Part shown: positions 24,768-33,254 of the stretch, one piece after another | How the letters are laid out: each line of letters begins with the position of its first letter | How positions within the stretch are numbered: position 1 is the first letter of the stretch | Source: Streptomyces parvus | Lineage (GTDB): Bacteria; Actinomycetota; Actinomycetes; Streptomycetales; Streptomycetaceae | DNA: 64,000 nt | Reading direction: 5' to 3' | Assembly (NCBI RefSeq): GCF_014648875.1 | Contig: NZ_BMRY01000003.1 | Span: 310,001 to 374,000 of the forward strand | Made by a program: the position numbers and the translations under genes | The notes under the pieces: model-generated | The model's database searches: none | What the model was told of the DNA's origin: nothing | Seen by the model: only the letters and a program-made list of their open reading frames with translations

Positions 24768-26144
24768 TCACGACCCCTCGGTCTCGCCCTCGTGCTCCGA
24801 TAGACCTTGCTCGATCAGGGCGTTCATCCTTGCTTCCTCGCCGTCCAGCACCTTGGCGTAGTAGCGCTGCAGCACGGCGACGCTCTGACCCGCGCGGCGG
24901 GCCGTCTCTGCGAGGCTTACCCCGGAGCGGAGCCAGAACGAGACGCACGCGTGCCGAAGGTCGTACGGGATGGCGGCCAGAGGAGAGGCCACCTGCGCGG
25001 GCGTGAGTGCCTTCCGACGGGCTTCCTTCCACACCGAGCCGTACTCCTGCGACCGGACGGGCCCACCTCGTACGGCACTGAACAGTTGACCCTCGGTCGC
25101 GCTGCCGAACGCTTCGAGGTGGGTTCGCAGGATGGCGACCAGCACCGGCGGGATGGGCACGGGCCGGACCGCACGGCGGGCCCGATGCTTGAGCTGTCGT
25201 TCCTCGTACGGCTTGCCGTCGTCGGTCCAGGCCGAACCCACCTGCGGCCGGGCGCCAGCGAGCATCAGGCGTCCCCAGCCTTCATCGGGGAGTTCGCACT
25301 GCTCAGCGCTCAGCATGGATACCTCCTCCGGTCGCATGGCGGCGTAGTAGATGCACGCGTAGAACGCGACCAAGTGGGCGCCGCGCGGTCCCTGCGCGCG
25401 GACCGCATCCAGTAGCGCCCGTGCCTGTGCCGGTGTGGCGACGCTGCGAACGTCCAGTTCCTCCACCGCCTTGGGGGTCTCCCAGTGCACTCGGTGCAGG
25501 GGATTGCCGGGCAACAGCTCTTGTTCCACGGCGAGCCGGAGGCAGTTGCTCAGCACCGCCCGACGCCGCCGGAACGTGTTCGCTGCGGCGGCCTTGCCGT
25601 CCTGCCGCTTGGCCAGGGCTTCCAGCACCATGCGCACGCGCTTCGCGCTGTCCAGGTCGACCACGGGCGGCGCGTTGCGTGCTACCCACGCCAACGCCTT
25701 GGTCTCCGCTTCCGGCGTTTCCTGATCATGGCGTCCGGCGTTGAACGCCCACTGGTAGAGAGCACGCCGTAGGAGGTCGTCCGCCGGGCGGCCCTTGCCG
25801 TCCGGGCAGAGAGCCATCGTGGCGATGGTCAGGCTCTCTGCGATGCTCGCGCGGTGCTTCGCTGCGGCAGTCGGCCACTTGCGCGCGGCGTGTGCTCGGG
25901 CATGGGCGTACCAACTCGTGCGATTCCGCTCGCGCAGCTCCGACACGGGGAGGCCGGTCTCGGTGTCGAACGGCTCTCCCTTCCGGGTCGCGGTCAGCAG
26001 TTCCGCGCGGCGAGCGTCGGCGAGCGTCTTGGTGGCGAACTTCTCCGGGAACTCCGTCCCGTCGACTTGCCAGCGGAGTTGATACGGGGCTGACTTGCTC
26101 GGACGCTTCCGGACGCTCCAAATGCGCACGTCGTAGCTGTGCAT
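24768..26144 (-). CDS. int: Tyrosine recombinase integrase of the AICE
   Basis: 458-aa site-specific recombinase that integrates and excises the element at tRNA-Ser. The N-terminal arm-binding region starts YDVRIWSVRKRPSK. The core-binding domain spans about residues 90-230 and the catalytic domain 235-440. Arg I is R271 (YYAAMRPEEVSML), and the box II motif is PYDLRHACVSFWLRSG with R397, where Tyr replaces the first His, as in many actinobacterial integrases. The nucleophile is Y428 or Y429 in LQRYYAKVL. ATG is preceded by AAGGAG. The 3' end faces the attachment site, the usual arrangement. Confidence 0.96.
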   Translation of the reverse strand: MHSYDVRIWSVRKRPSKSAPYQLRWQVDGTEFPEKFATKTLADARRAELLTATRKGEPFDTETGLPVSELRERNRTSWYAHARAHAARKWPTAAAKHRASIAESLTIATMALCPDGKGRPADDLLRRALYQWAFNAGRHDQETPEAETKALAWVARNAPPVVDLDSAKRVRMVLEALAKRQDGKAAAANTFRRRRAVLSNCLRLAVEQELLPGNPLHRVHWETPKAVEELDVRSVATPAQARALLDAVRAQGPRGAHLVAFYACIYYAAMRPEEVSMLSAEQCELPDEGWGRLMLAGARPQVGSAWTDDGKPYEERQLKHRARRAVRPVPIPPVLVAILRTHLEAFGSATEGQLFSAVRGGPVRSQEYGSVWKEARRKALTPAQVASPLAAIPYDLRHACVSFWLRSGVSLAETARRAGQSVAVLQRYYAKVLDGEEARMNALIEQGLSEHEGETEGS

Positions 26145-26207
26145 TGTTCTCCTTCATGGAGATGGGGCCCCGCCGCGAACGGCAGGGCCCCATCGGTCGG
26201 TCAGCGG

Positions 26208-26393
26208 TTAAGCGGTGATCTCGTGCTTGGCCCACCACGCGTCCAAGTCGGTGCGGCGGCATCGGATCTGGCCGTTCGGCAGCTTGATGAGCTTCGGTGC
26301 CTTGCCACGGGCGCGCATCCGGTAGAAGGCGGCGCGACTCATCTCGATCTCTTCGAGGACTTCACTGAGCTTGAGCTTCTCGGTGCCGGCCAA
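26208..26393 (-). CDS. xis: Excisionase-like winged HTH protein, TTG start
   Basis: 61-aa MerR/AlpA-type DNA-binding protein (KLKLSEVLEEIEMSRAAFYRMRARGKAPKLIKLPNGQIRCRRTDLDAWWAKHE). The helix-turn-helix followed by a wing and DLDAWW is typical of AICE Xis, which directs Int to excision. The best start is TTG at 26393, 8 nt after GAGGAG. A longer reading from ATG 26456 would add a Lys/Arg/Gly leader without homology that overlaps the repeat field. It lies 63 bp upstream of int and is likely co-transcribed with it. Confidence 0.85.
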   Translation of the reverse strand: MAGTEKLKLSEVLEEIEMSRAAFYRMRARGKAPKLIKLPNGQIRCRRTDLDAWWAKHEITA

Positions 26394-26447
26394 GGTGGTG
26401 ACTCCTCTGGTCTTCTTCCTTCTGGGGAATCCGCAACGTCCGCCACG

Positions 26448-26669
26448 CCGCCACATCGCAGGTCAGGGGCCTGCGTTTGTGGCGGATGGCGGTCGTGTGG
26501 CGGATAGGTGCCGCCACATCCGGGGGTGTGGCGGCACCTGGTGGCGTTGGAGGTCAGCCCGCGACGGGGAAGAGCGGTGTGGCGGTTTCCGCAGACATGT
26601 GGCGGGTGGTCGTGGCGGTATCCGCCACGGATTCACCCCTGCTGACCTGCGGTGTGGCGGCTGTGGCGG
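26448..26669. repeat. Iteron-like field: nine copies of TGTGGCGG
   Basis: The 8-mer TGTGGCGG occurs nine times in 222 bp. Seven copies are direct (starting at 26478, 26496, 26527, 26578, 26598, 26653 and 26662) and two inverted (26448-26455 and 26511-26518). Three direct copies extend to TGTGGCGGAT, as does the inverted copy at 26511 by one further match. The field spans the gap between xis and the DUF3631 gene and the 3' end of that gene. Candidate replication-initiator binding array or origin of the element. Confidence 0.7.
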
Positions 26670-27807
26670 ATGTTGCGGATTCCTCGGGGGGCGGGGGGCA
26701 GTACCGGGTCCAGGCGTCCGTGAGGTCTTCCGCGTAGTAGCCCTTGGGGGTGCCGGAGGCGGTGCGGATGCCGCGCGGCTTGATGGGCTTGATGGCCGGG
26801 GTGACGTACTGGCCGAGCAGCTTGGCGAGCGTGCGGGAGTTCAGCGGCTTGTCGTCCAGGTCGCCCCAGGGGGCGTCGTCCATGCGGAGCAGGATTTCGA
26901 GGATGACGGCGGTGGGCACCCGGTCCGCGCCGCAGAACACGGTGTCGCGCAGGTCGGTCAGCAGCCGGACACCGAGGGATGCTTCGTCGTTGTCCTGACC
27001 GGCGTTGATCAGGTCCAGGCAGGCGGCCCGTGCGCGGGCGGGCCAGGTTCCGCCGGCCGCGTCCGCGACGGCGAGCAGGGGCTCCCATACGTCGGCGGGC
27101 CGGTCGGTGACCCCTTCGGGCATGTCGGGCCAGGCGTTGGCGACCTGGTCGCGGACGGTGTCGGCCCACTTCGCGACCTGGTCGCGCAGGGCGTGGCCCT
27201 GCTTCTCGTGGATGCGCTGGCGGTAGGACTCGACCTTCTCGTTGGGGGCCCGCTTGCGCATCCGGATGATGACGGAGCGGGTCAGGACGGTGTCGGGGAG
27301 GGAGCCGAGCCCGGCCATGGCGACGGCGCAGTAGGAGCCGAACACCTGGGCGTTCTGGTTGGAGCCGTCCCCGACGCACCGCAGGGCCCCGCCGATGCGC
27401 CGGTATCCGGCGTTCAGGAACCCGCGGAGCGCCTCGTCCGCCCCGGCCTTGGGGCCGAAGATGGTGTCCACCTCGTCGAACAGGACGGTGGGCAGCCCCT
27501 CGGCGGAGTCGACCAGCCGGTAGAGGGCGTTCGCGGACGCGGACACCGTGCTCATGGGGCGGGGGGTGAGCAGTTCCACGATCTCCAGCGCCCGCGACTT
27601 CCCCGACCCCGGTTCCGGGGAGAGGAACGCGATGCGCGGGGTGGTCTCGAAGCAGTCGATCAGGTGGGCGTGTGCGTCCCACAGGGCGACCGCGACGTAG
27701 GCGGACTCGGTGGGGAAGACGTTGAACCGACGGTGGAAGGCTTCCACCTGGTCGAGCAGGGCGGCACCGTCGATGGGTGCCTTGGGCTGCTGGGCGGTGG
27801 TGTTCAT
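26554..27807 (-). CDS. DUF3631 P-loop ATPase, replication protein of the AICE
   Basis: 417-aa ATPase. Walker A is PEPGSGKS (residues 64-71) and Walker B is PTVLFDEVDTIFG. An arginine-containing SVIIRMRKRAPNEKVE segment follows, which fits a DUF3631-type helicase-like domain. The C-terminal tail (from about residue 375) is Ala/Thr/Ser-rich and low in complexity (ESATSATAATPQ) because its DNA carries the iteron-like repeats. With the Prim-Pol gene upstream it forms a primase-helicase replication pair. Its ATG overlaps the upstream gene by 4 bp. Confidence 0.88.
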   Translation of the reverse strand: MNTTAQQPKAPIDGAALLDQVEAFHRRFNVFPTESAYVAVALWDAHAHLIDCFETTPRIAFLSPEPGSGKSRALEIVELLTPRPMSTVSASANALYRLVDSAEGLPTVLFDEVDTIFGPKAGADEALRGFLNAGYRRIGGALRCVGDGSNQNAQVFGSYCAVAMAGLGSLPDTVLTRSVIIRMRKRAPNEKVESYRQRIHEKQGHALRDQVAKWADTVRDQVANAWPDMPEGVTDRPADVWEPLLAVADAAGGTWPARARAACLDLINAGQDNDEASLGVRLLTDLRDTVFCGADRVPTAVILEILLRMDDAPWGDLDDKPLNSRTLAKLLGQYVTPAIKPIKPRGIRTASGTPKGYYAEDLTDAWTRYCPPPPEESATSATAATPQVSRGESVADTATTTRHMSAETATPLFPVAG

Positions 27808-28154
27808 GCGGCGTTCCTCCGGTGCTGCTCGGTGTGCGGGCAGTGGTCGACGCGGGCGCGGGTGGTCAGTTCGGTGACGCGCTCCCGGCCCCGGGCGCGT
27901 TCGTGGTGGCCGCAGGCGCAGAGCCAGTCGGCGGCGGGGATCTGGTTGCGTCCGAGCCCGCGCACCGTGAGGCCGGGGCGGATGCCGGTCACGGTGACCG
28001 TGTGCGGGTCAGGGAGAACAGCAACGCGGACGCCTCCGGCGACGCCTTTCGGCTCGCCACCGGTCATCCGTGCTGAGGCGGCGTTGGCGGCCTGCGGGCG
28101 GTTCGGGGTGGCAGGCAGGCTCTTAAGGCGGGGATTCCTGGGGGTGGTGGTCAT
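27804..28154 (-). CDS. Small basic AICE protein with Cys/His cluster
   Basis: 116-aa protein, overlapped by 4 bp at both ends by the primase and ATPase genes, which argues strongly that it is translated. The N-terminal half is Pro/Ala/Arg-rich and disordered. The C-terminal half has WLCACGHHERARGRERVTEL and DHCPHTEQH, a possible zinc-binding knuckle. It is probably an accessory of replication. No named family recognised. Start at ATG 28154; a longer upstream reading overlaps the primase. Confidence 0.78.
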   Translation of the reverse strand: MTTTPRNPRLKSLPATPNRPQAANAASARMTGGEPKGVAGGVRVAVLPDPHTVTVTGIRPGLTVRGLGRNQIPAADWLCACGHHERARGRERVTELTTRARVDHCPHTEQHRRNAA

Positions 28155-29062
28155 GCCGGTCGCCCGGGGTTGTTGGCGATGGACCAGTTCAGAGCGCTCG
28201 CCACGGCGGCGCGACACTCGTTCTCCCGGAGTCCGGCCGCCAATCCCGCCGAATTAAGAGCCTGCTCGACCTCAGTGCGGGCGAGGTCGCCGGACGGGAT
28301 GAACCGCCCCAATGCGCGGGCGGCCCGCACCAGCGTCCAGTTCCGCACACCCTCCCCAGCCCCGGCCACGGTCGCCGTTTCGGCCCTGAGCGCCGCTGCG
28401 GCGTACCTCGACGCCCGAACCGGCGCGGGCGCGGCCGTCAATGCCCGAGAGGGCTGACGGTGCGTCAGGGAGGCGTGAAGCCATTCCGGGAGCGGTACGG
28501 GCTCGGTGGGGTCGACCACGTCGTACGTGCCGTTCGGGAGGGTGCTTCCGGCGGCGACGACGTAGCCGCCGTGGGCGCGGGTGTCGATGTGCTTGCCGAG
28601 CTTGCCCGCGCTGTTGCCGAGCCGGACCCCGGGTGGGGCGGTGAAGTACAGGTGGTGTCCGCCGCTCGCGGTCCGGGTCCGGTAGGTGGCGGGGACAACC
28701 TGTCCGGCGCGCTCGCAGAGCGCTTGCAGGGAAGTGACGCCGTCAGGCGTTCCTTTCGGGTCTTTCGCCTTGACCGGGTCCAGGTCCACCACGACCAGCC
28801 CGGACGGCCCCGTGGCCAGACCGACGTTGAACGCCCCCGCCGTCCAGGCGCCGCGGATGCGGTCGGGGTCGGTGGTGGCCCGCTGCTCCCACTTCCGGTG
28901 CCCGTCCGCGCAGTCGCCGGTGCCGGGGCAGGCGGTCTCTCCGTGGAGGGCGGGGCGCTTGTCTCCGGGGCGGAGGGGGAAGACGTTCCACCCGCGCTCG
29001 GCTGCACTCAGCGCGGCGGAGAGGAGGTCGGGCACTCGCCCGGTGGGGGGGTGTTGGGTCAT
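28151..29062 (-). CDS. Bifunctional DNA primase/polymerase (Prim-Pol) of the AICE
   Basis: 303-aa Prim-Pol protein. After RGWNVFPLRPGDKRPALHG come the zinc-like Cys residues (ETACPGTGDC), then the metal-binding LVVVDLDPVKA (DxD, residues about 90-100), the SGGHHLYF motif (about 135) and HIDTRAHGGYVVAAGS. A C-terminal PriCT-like region follows (NWTLVRAARALGRFIPSGDL). It primes and possibly copies DNA to replicate the excised element, acting with the DUF3631 ATPase. GGAGA precedes ATG. All catalytic positions are present, unlike the chromosomal protein at 17951-18703. Confidence 0.93.
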   Translation of the reverse strand: MTQHPPTGRVPDLLSAALSAAERGWNVFPLRPGDKRPALHGETACPGTGDCADGHRKWEQRATTDPDRIRGAWTAGAFNVGLATGPSGLVVVDLDPVKAKDPKGTPDGVTSLQALCERAGQVVPATYRTRTASGGHHLYFTAPPGVRLGNSAGKLGKHIDTRAHGGYVVAAGSTLPNGTYDVVDPTEPVPLPEWLHASLTHRQPSRALTAAPAPVRASRYAAAALRAETATVAGAGEGVRNWTLVRAARALGRFIPSGDLARTEVEQALNSAGLAAGLRENECRAAVASALNWSIANNPGRPA

Positions 29063-29146
29063 GCTGGTGTCTCCAGTTCTGTGAGAAGTGCTGGCAGACG
29101 AGGGCGGCCCCAGACTTTGGCGAGGCGGGGGCCGCCCTCGTGCATG

Positions 29147-29413
29147 TCAGAAGGGCGGTTCGACGTTCCACGGGTCGCGCACGCCGCGGCGGCGGCGACG
29201 GATGCGGGGGAAGCGGAGCAGGGTCCAGCGGCGGGTTTCGTCCCAGCAGGTGCAGGGGTCCCAGTCGGTGCCGGCGTACTCGCCTTCGTGGTCGCCGTAG
29301 TCGTAGGCGAACCCGCCGTCGCCGTCACAGCGGGGGCAGCCAGGGTCGGGGGTGTCGGTCAGGATCAGGGTCCGGCGGTCCCACCCGATGACCTGGATAC
29401 GCAGTCGGGGCAT
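29147..29413 (-). CDS. Small cysteine-rich AICE protein
   Basis: 88-aa protein with CPRCDGDGGFAYDYGDHEGEYAGTDWDPCTCWD, a C-x2-C plus C-x-C arrangement resembling a DnaJ-type zinc knuckle, and a basic patch RFPRIRRRRRG. Proteins of this type are common in actinophages and AICEs. Function unknown; zinc binding is inferred. It lies 15 bp after the tra gene and 84 bp before the primase gene, and is presumably co-transcribed with both. Confidence 0.75.
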   Translation of the reverse strand: MPRLRIQVIGWDRRTLILTDTPDPGCPRCDGDGGFAYDYGDHEGEYAGTDWDPCTCWDETRRWTLLRFPRIRRRRRGVRDPWNVEPPF

Positions 29414-29428
29414 GGTCGGTTCCTCCGG

Positions 29429-31204
29429 TCAGGCGGCCTTGTCGGCGGTGAGTCCGCCGTCCGGCTGGCGGGTGATGTGGCCGGTGTCGGTGAGGCGCTT
29501 GACGGCCTTGGACACCGTCCCCTTGGACAGCCCGGTCGTCTCGGCCAGGTCCTTCTGCCGTACCGGTGCTGCGGCGGTCTCGATCGCGTCGAGAATCCGG
29601 GCGTCCGTCCCGTCCACGGCCGCCACGACCGGGGCGACGGCGGTGGGCTTCACGAGGGTGAGCGTCGGTGCCGCCCCGGTGGCGGCGGTGGGTGTGGTGG
29701 TGCGGGACCAGATGGGCTGGTCGGGCAGGTTGATGACGACGGCCTTGTCCATGTAGCGGACCTTGACCGGGTCGGGGCCCCGCTTGCCGTCGCGGATGAG
29801 CGCGACGCCGGGGGCGGGGAGTTCGTCCGCGTTCCAGCCCTTGGCCTGTGCGTCCTCACCGAGGACGACGCGGGCTTCGGCGGGGGTGCGGACGGCGAGG
29901 CAGATCGAGGTGCTGATCTGCGGGGCGATCTGCTTGGGGACGCCGTCGCCGATGGTGGGCTTCTGCGTCATCCACCACAGGTCGATGCACGCCGCCCGGC
30001 CCATGCGGGCGATCGACTCCAGCCCGGGCAGGGCGCTGCGGGTGCGGACCTTCGTCTTGCCGTCGGCGTCTTCCTCGGGGAAGGGGACCTTGTCGGCGGC
30101 GGTGACGACTTCCGCGCCCTCGTCGACGACGAGGGTGATGCGGGGCCTGTCGGGGGTGGGGCCCCAGGTGTCCTGGCCTTTGGGCAGGACGTTGAGCCGG
30201 TCGTGCATCTCGGCTTCCAGCTCGTCGACCACGGTGATGACGTCTTCGGGGGTGGAGGCGACGCGGGCGCGGTGGTCCCACAACCGGCCTTCGACGCGCT
30301 TGAGGTCGATGATGACGAGCGCGTTCGTGTCGCCCTCGGAGGCGTCGAACAGGAGCGGGCGGGACGCGACGCTCTTGCCTGCCCCGGACCGTCCCGCGAT
30401 CAGCAGCCGTTCGCCCAGGGGGACGGTGACGTGTTCGCCGGTGACGGTGTCGATGCCGAGCGAGCGCCGCTCGGGCGCCCACAGGAGGTCGTCGCCATCA
30501 GCCGCGCTGCGGGTGCGCAGGGTCAGTTCGGCCCAGCCGCCTTGCTTCCCGGCCTTGATCTGGAACCGCAGCCCGGTGCGGGCACCGAGCAGGGCGCGGA
30601 TGTGGTCTTCGGAGCCGCGCAGTTTGGTGGTGGTCCACTGGCCGTCGAGGCGGACCGCGACGACGATCCCGGACTCGGTCAGGCGCGGCCGGCCGGTCAG
30701 CGTCCCGGCAAGGCCGCGCTGTTCGGCGTGCTCGCGCCAGTGCTCGGGCTGGAGTCGCTTGAGCAGGTCGCGTTCCTCGGCGGTCGGCTCGATCGGGGAA
30801 GCCGCGGGGCGGTGCAGTACCGCCCACAGGATCGCCCCGGCGATGGCGACGCTCACGGCGACGACCGCCCACAGCCACACCCGCCCCGGGACGAGCGGCA
30901 GCCCGACGTATCCGGCGGCGGCGGTGACGAGCGCGGCCTTGGAGGCGAACAGCCACATCGGGTCGGGCACGCGCCGCTTGGCGGTGGCGAGTTCGCGCTC
31001 GGCGCGGTGGACCAGGCTGGTGACCTTCTGGGGGTCGGTGGCCTGCGCCTGTGCGAGAGCGGCGCGGGCGTCGCGGACCAACGGTTTGCGGGTGGCTCGT
31101 AGGGTGCGGCGGCGGTCGGATTCCTTGGACCAGCGGTCGGCGGTCCAGTGGGCGGCGGTGGCTGCGTACTGGCGGTGGGTCTGCCAGGCTGATGGGTGAC
31201 TCAC
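29429..31204 (-). CDS. FtsK/SpoIIIE-like conjugal DNA translocase (Tra)
   Basis: 591-aa conjugation protein that pumps double-stranded DNA between mycelial cells. The N-terminus is basic; two membrane helices lie around residues 90-132 (ALVTAAAGYVGLPLV, WLWAVVAVSVAIAGAILWAVL). The motor domain has Walker A IAGRSGAGKSVA (residues about 268-279), Walker B ITLVVDEGAEV, and the DLWWMTQKPT sensor region. The C-terminus is a winged helix (ILDAIETAAAPVRQKDLAETTGLSKGTVSKAVKRL) that would recognise clt-type repeats, as in TraSA/TraB. GTG start, with GGAGAGGA upstream. Confidence 0.93.
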   Translation of the reverse strand: MSHPSAWQTHRQYAATAAHWTADRWSKESDRRRTLRATRKPLVRDARAALAQAQATDPQKVTSLVHRAERELATAKRRVPDPMWLFASKAALVTAAAGYVGLPLVPGRVWLWAVVAVSVAIAGAILWAVLHRPAASPIEPTAEERDLLKRLQPEHWREHAEQRGLAGTLTGRPRLTESGIVVAVRLDGQWTTTKLRGSEDHIRALLGARTGLRFQIKAGKQGGWAELTLRTRSAADGDDLLWAPERRSLGIDTVTGEHVTVPLGERLLIAGRSGAGKSVASRPLLFDASEGDTNALVIIDLKRVEGRLWDHRARVASTPEDVITVVDELEAEMHDRLNVLPKGQDTWGPTPDRPRITLVVDEGAEVVTAADKVPFPEEDADGKTKVRTRSALPGLESIARMGRAACIDLWWMTQKPTIGDGVPKQIAPQISTSICLAVRTPAEARVVLGEDAQAKGWNADELPAPGVALIRDGKRGPDPVKVRYMDKAVVINLPDQPIWSRTTTPTAATGAAPTLTLVKPTAVAPVVAAVDGTDARILDAIETAAAPVRQKDLAETTGLSKGTVSKAVKRLTDTGHITRQPDGGLTADKAA

Positions 31205-31459
31205 GGGTTCCTCTCCAAGGGCTATGAGTCGGTGGGGGCGGGCCCGGCATGGCCCGCCCTCACACGCGGGTGTGTGTACGCGGAGTAGTGGAGTTTCCGG
31301 TTTCCTGGTTTCCGGCAGGGGCCCCTACGCGTGTGCGCGCGAGACGGGAAACTTCCGTCACCCTGCGTCGCTACGGGGGTCCTGACGGCCGAACAGGGGT
31401 CGGGGGGTCTCAACCCACCCGGAAGGGGGCCCGGCGCGCCTGTGGGGCGCTGGGCGGTT
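31205..31459. other. Spacer between tra and the spread operon, candidate clt
   Basis: 255 bp without a gene, rich in short repeats: GTTTCC three times (31289-31312), its inverted partner GGGAAACTTCC (31347-31357), and alternating CGCGTGTG / GTGTGTGTACGCG stretches. A cis-acting transfer locus would fit here next to the translocase gene. There is no direct proof. Confidence 0.35.
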
Positions 31460-31915
31460 TCAGTGGGTGGAGCGGCCGAACCACCGGTTGTGAACGGTGG
31501 TGTTGTGCACCGTCGTCGGCCGTCCGGCACCGAGGATGGTGGGGGCGATGCGGGAGGCGACGACGGCGATGGCGGCCCACATCACGAGCGACCCGAGACC
31601 GGCGGCGGCGCTCACGAGCTGACCAGCACCGAGGAGAAGCTGACCGGCACCCCACCCGGCACCGCCGACGAGCAGGCCGCCGGCGGCGATGCGCTGGGCG
31701 CGCGGGTCGAACAACGGCAGGGGGGTCAGGTCACGCGGTGGGTAGATGGCGGGGGTGGTGGGCAGGTGCTCGCGGAGCACGGCGACCATGTTCCCGTCCG
31801 GGCCGGGGACGTAGACGACCGTCCCGGCCCGCTCGGTGTGGAGCTGCACCGTGCCGACGGTGGGGGTGGCCGGGGCGGTGAGCCGGGTCGGCAGGACGTG
31901 TTCGGCGGGGGTCAT
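31460..31915 (-). CDS. AICE membrane protein of unknown function
   Basis: 151-aa protein with two hydrophobic stretches near residues 85-130 (IAAGGLLVGGAGWGAGQLLLGAGQLV, LGSLVMWAAIAVVASRIAPTIL) and a hydrophilic N-terminal domain (TVQLHTERAGTVVYVPGPDGNMVAVL). Last gene of the six-gene coupled chain. ATG 31915 overlaps the upstream stop by 4 bp; a longer reading upstream is a shadow of that gene. Membrane location and context suggest a role in spread or transfer. Confidence 0.8.
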   Translation of the reverse strand: MTPAEHVLPTRLTAPATPTVGTVQLHTERAGTVVYVPGPDGNMVAVLREHLPTTPAIYPPRDLTPLPLFDPRAQRIAAGGLLVGGAGWGAGQLLLGAGQLVSAAAGLGSLVMWAAIAVVASRIAPTILGAGRPTTVHNTTVHNRWFGRSTH

Positions 31916-32259
31916 GGGGGCGTGTCCTTCCGGTTCGGCGGGTTGTCGTGGCAGGTGACGCACATGCCGAGCGAACGCGGGATGCAGTACCCGGCATCGG
32001 TTCGGCAGTTGGGGCAGGTGCGGCGGGCGAGCATCGCCGCAGCGAGCGCGGCGGCGCGGGCCGGGGTCATGGGGCGTACGGGCTTGGCCCGATCGACCCG
32101 GTAGAGGTAGGCGACCAGCGGGCCCCGGCGCCGGCGGGGGCGTTCGAGCTGGGCGGCCACGTCCTGACCACCCGGCCGCAGCCCCAGCGCGCGGAGCTGA
32201 CGGCGGGTGGCCAAACCGTCCGGGGCGAGACGCCACCGGTAGCAGGGCAGGGCACTCAC
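31912..32259 (-). CDS. Small RRQ-type AICE protein with C-terminal zinc motif
   Basis: 115-aa basic protein. The N-terminal half has LATRRQLRALGLRPGGQDVAAQ, a motif seen in AICE and phage proteins with an RRQLR helix. The C-terminus has CPNCRTDAGYCIPRSLGMCVTC, four to five Cys in a zinc-ribbon pattern. It overlaps both neighbours by 4 bp. Function unknown; nucleic-acid binding is plausible. Confidence 0.8.
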   Translation of the reverse strand: MSALPCYRWRLAPDGLATRRQLRALGLRPGGQDVAAQLERPRRRRGPLVAYLYRVDRAKPVRPMTPARAAALAAAMLARRTCPNCRTDAGYCIPRSLGMCVTCHDNPPNRKDTPP

Positions 32260-33254
32260 GACGCGCCTTCAAGGACGAGCCCGGCACCGTCGCGGTGTTC
32301 CTGGTAGCGGGCGGTCACCCAGCCGGTGGACCAGCCGCACAGCTCGGCGGCCTGCCGGATGGACAGCCCGGCGCCGAACGCGGCCCGGACCGTGGCCCGC
32401 GCCCGCTCCTCGCCCTGCTTCTCCGCAGCAGGCCCGGCGGACAGCAGCTCCTGCCGTTCACGCTCGGCCCGCTGCTGTTCACGCTCGCGCTCACGGCGCT
32501 CACGAGCCTCACGCTCCCGAGCCTCCAACTCACGGCGCTGGACGGTCTCGCGTTCAAGGCGTTCACGCTCGGCTTGCTGCTGTTCACGCATCTGTTCACG
32601 GCGTTCACGGGCCTCACGCTCGGCCCGCTCCCGTGCCTCGATCCGCTCGCGCTCCTCACGCCGGGCCGCGTCCTCGCGGGCGGTCTGTTCACGGGCGATC
32701 AGCGCCTCGTGCTCACGCTGTTCACGCGCCAACTGGGCGGCGTGCTCCCGCTCCTCACGTTGCCGCCGTTCCTGCGCCTCGCGGCGCTCGGTGGCGGCCT
32801 GCTCGCGCTCTGCCCGTTCGGCCTTGAGCTGGGCTTCACGGGCGCTCTGGGCTGCTGTGATGGCCCGCCGGTAGGCGAGTCCGGTCTCTGCGGTGACGAT
32901 CAGAAGGAGCGGTGCGACCGCGTGGACAGCCGCCCCGACCAGGTCCTTCTTCAGCGCGGAGTCGGCCACGTTCAGGGCCAGGGTCATGCAGCCGGTCATC
33001 CATCGCAGAGCGATGGGCCACCGGCCGCCGTGCCCGCCCAACGCGGCCAGCACCGAGTCCAGGCGGACCACGATGACGACCGCCGCGTCCACGACGAGCG
33101 GCAGGATCGGGGCCGTCCACTCCCACCCCTTCGGGCTGTGCCGCTCCATCAGCGGCGTGACCGTGAGGATGGAGAACAGCATCGCGCCGCCCACGATCAG
33201 CCACGTCCCGACCGACAGGGCGCGTTCCGCTGAACGGATCTGAACAGCGTTCAC
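32256..33254 (-). CDS. DUF2637 / SpdB-like membrane protein with long charged helix
   Basis: 332-aa protein. Four membrane helices lie in residues about 14-130 (ALSVGTWLIVGGAMLFSILTV, APILPLVVDAAVVIVVRLDS, and two more to LLLIVTAETGLAY), followed by 150 residues of nearly continuous Glu/Arg/Ala/Gln helix (REEREHAAQLAREQREHE), then a C-terminal HTH (SIRQAAELCGWSTGWVTARYQ). DUF2637 proteins act in intramycelial spread of pSAM2-like elements. The combination of membrane anchor, long rod and DNA-binding end suggests tethering of DNA at the membrane. GTG start, 4-bp overlaps on both sides. Confidence 0.88.
   Translation of the reverse strand: MNAVQIRSAERALSVGTWLIVGGAMLFSILTVTPLMERHSPKGWEWTAPILPLVVDAAVVIVVRLDSVLAALGGHGGRWPIALRWMTGCMTLALNVADSALKKDLVGAAVHAVAPLLLIVTAETGLAYRRAITAAQSAREAQLKAERAEREQAATERREAQERRQREEREHAAQLAREQREHEALIAREQTAREDAARREERERIEARERAEREARERREQMREQQQAERERLERETVQRRELEAREREARERREREREQQRAERERQELLSAGPAAEKQGEERARATVRAAFGAGLSIRQAAELCGWSTGWVTARYQEHRDGAGLVLEGAS

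Noticed and set aside
28460..31102. 880-codon plus-strand open frame across the AICE transfer and replication genes
   Set aside because: Low-complexity Gly/Val/Asp translation opposite the FtsK-like and Prim-Pol genes, whose motifs are intact on the minus strand.
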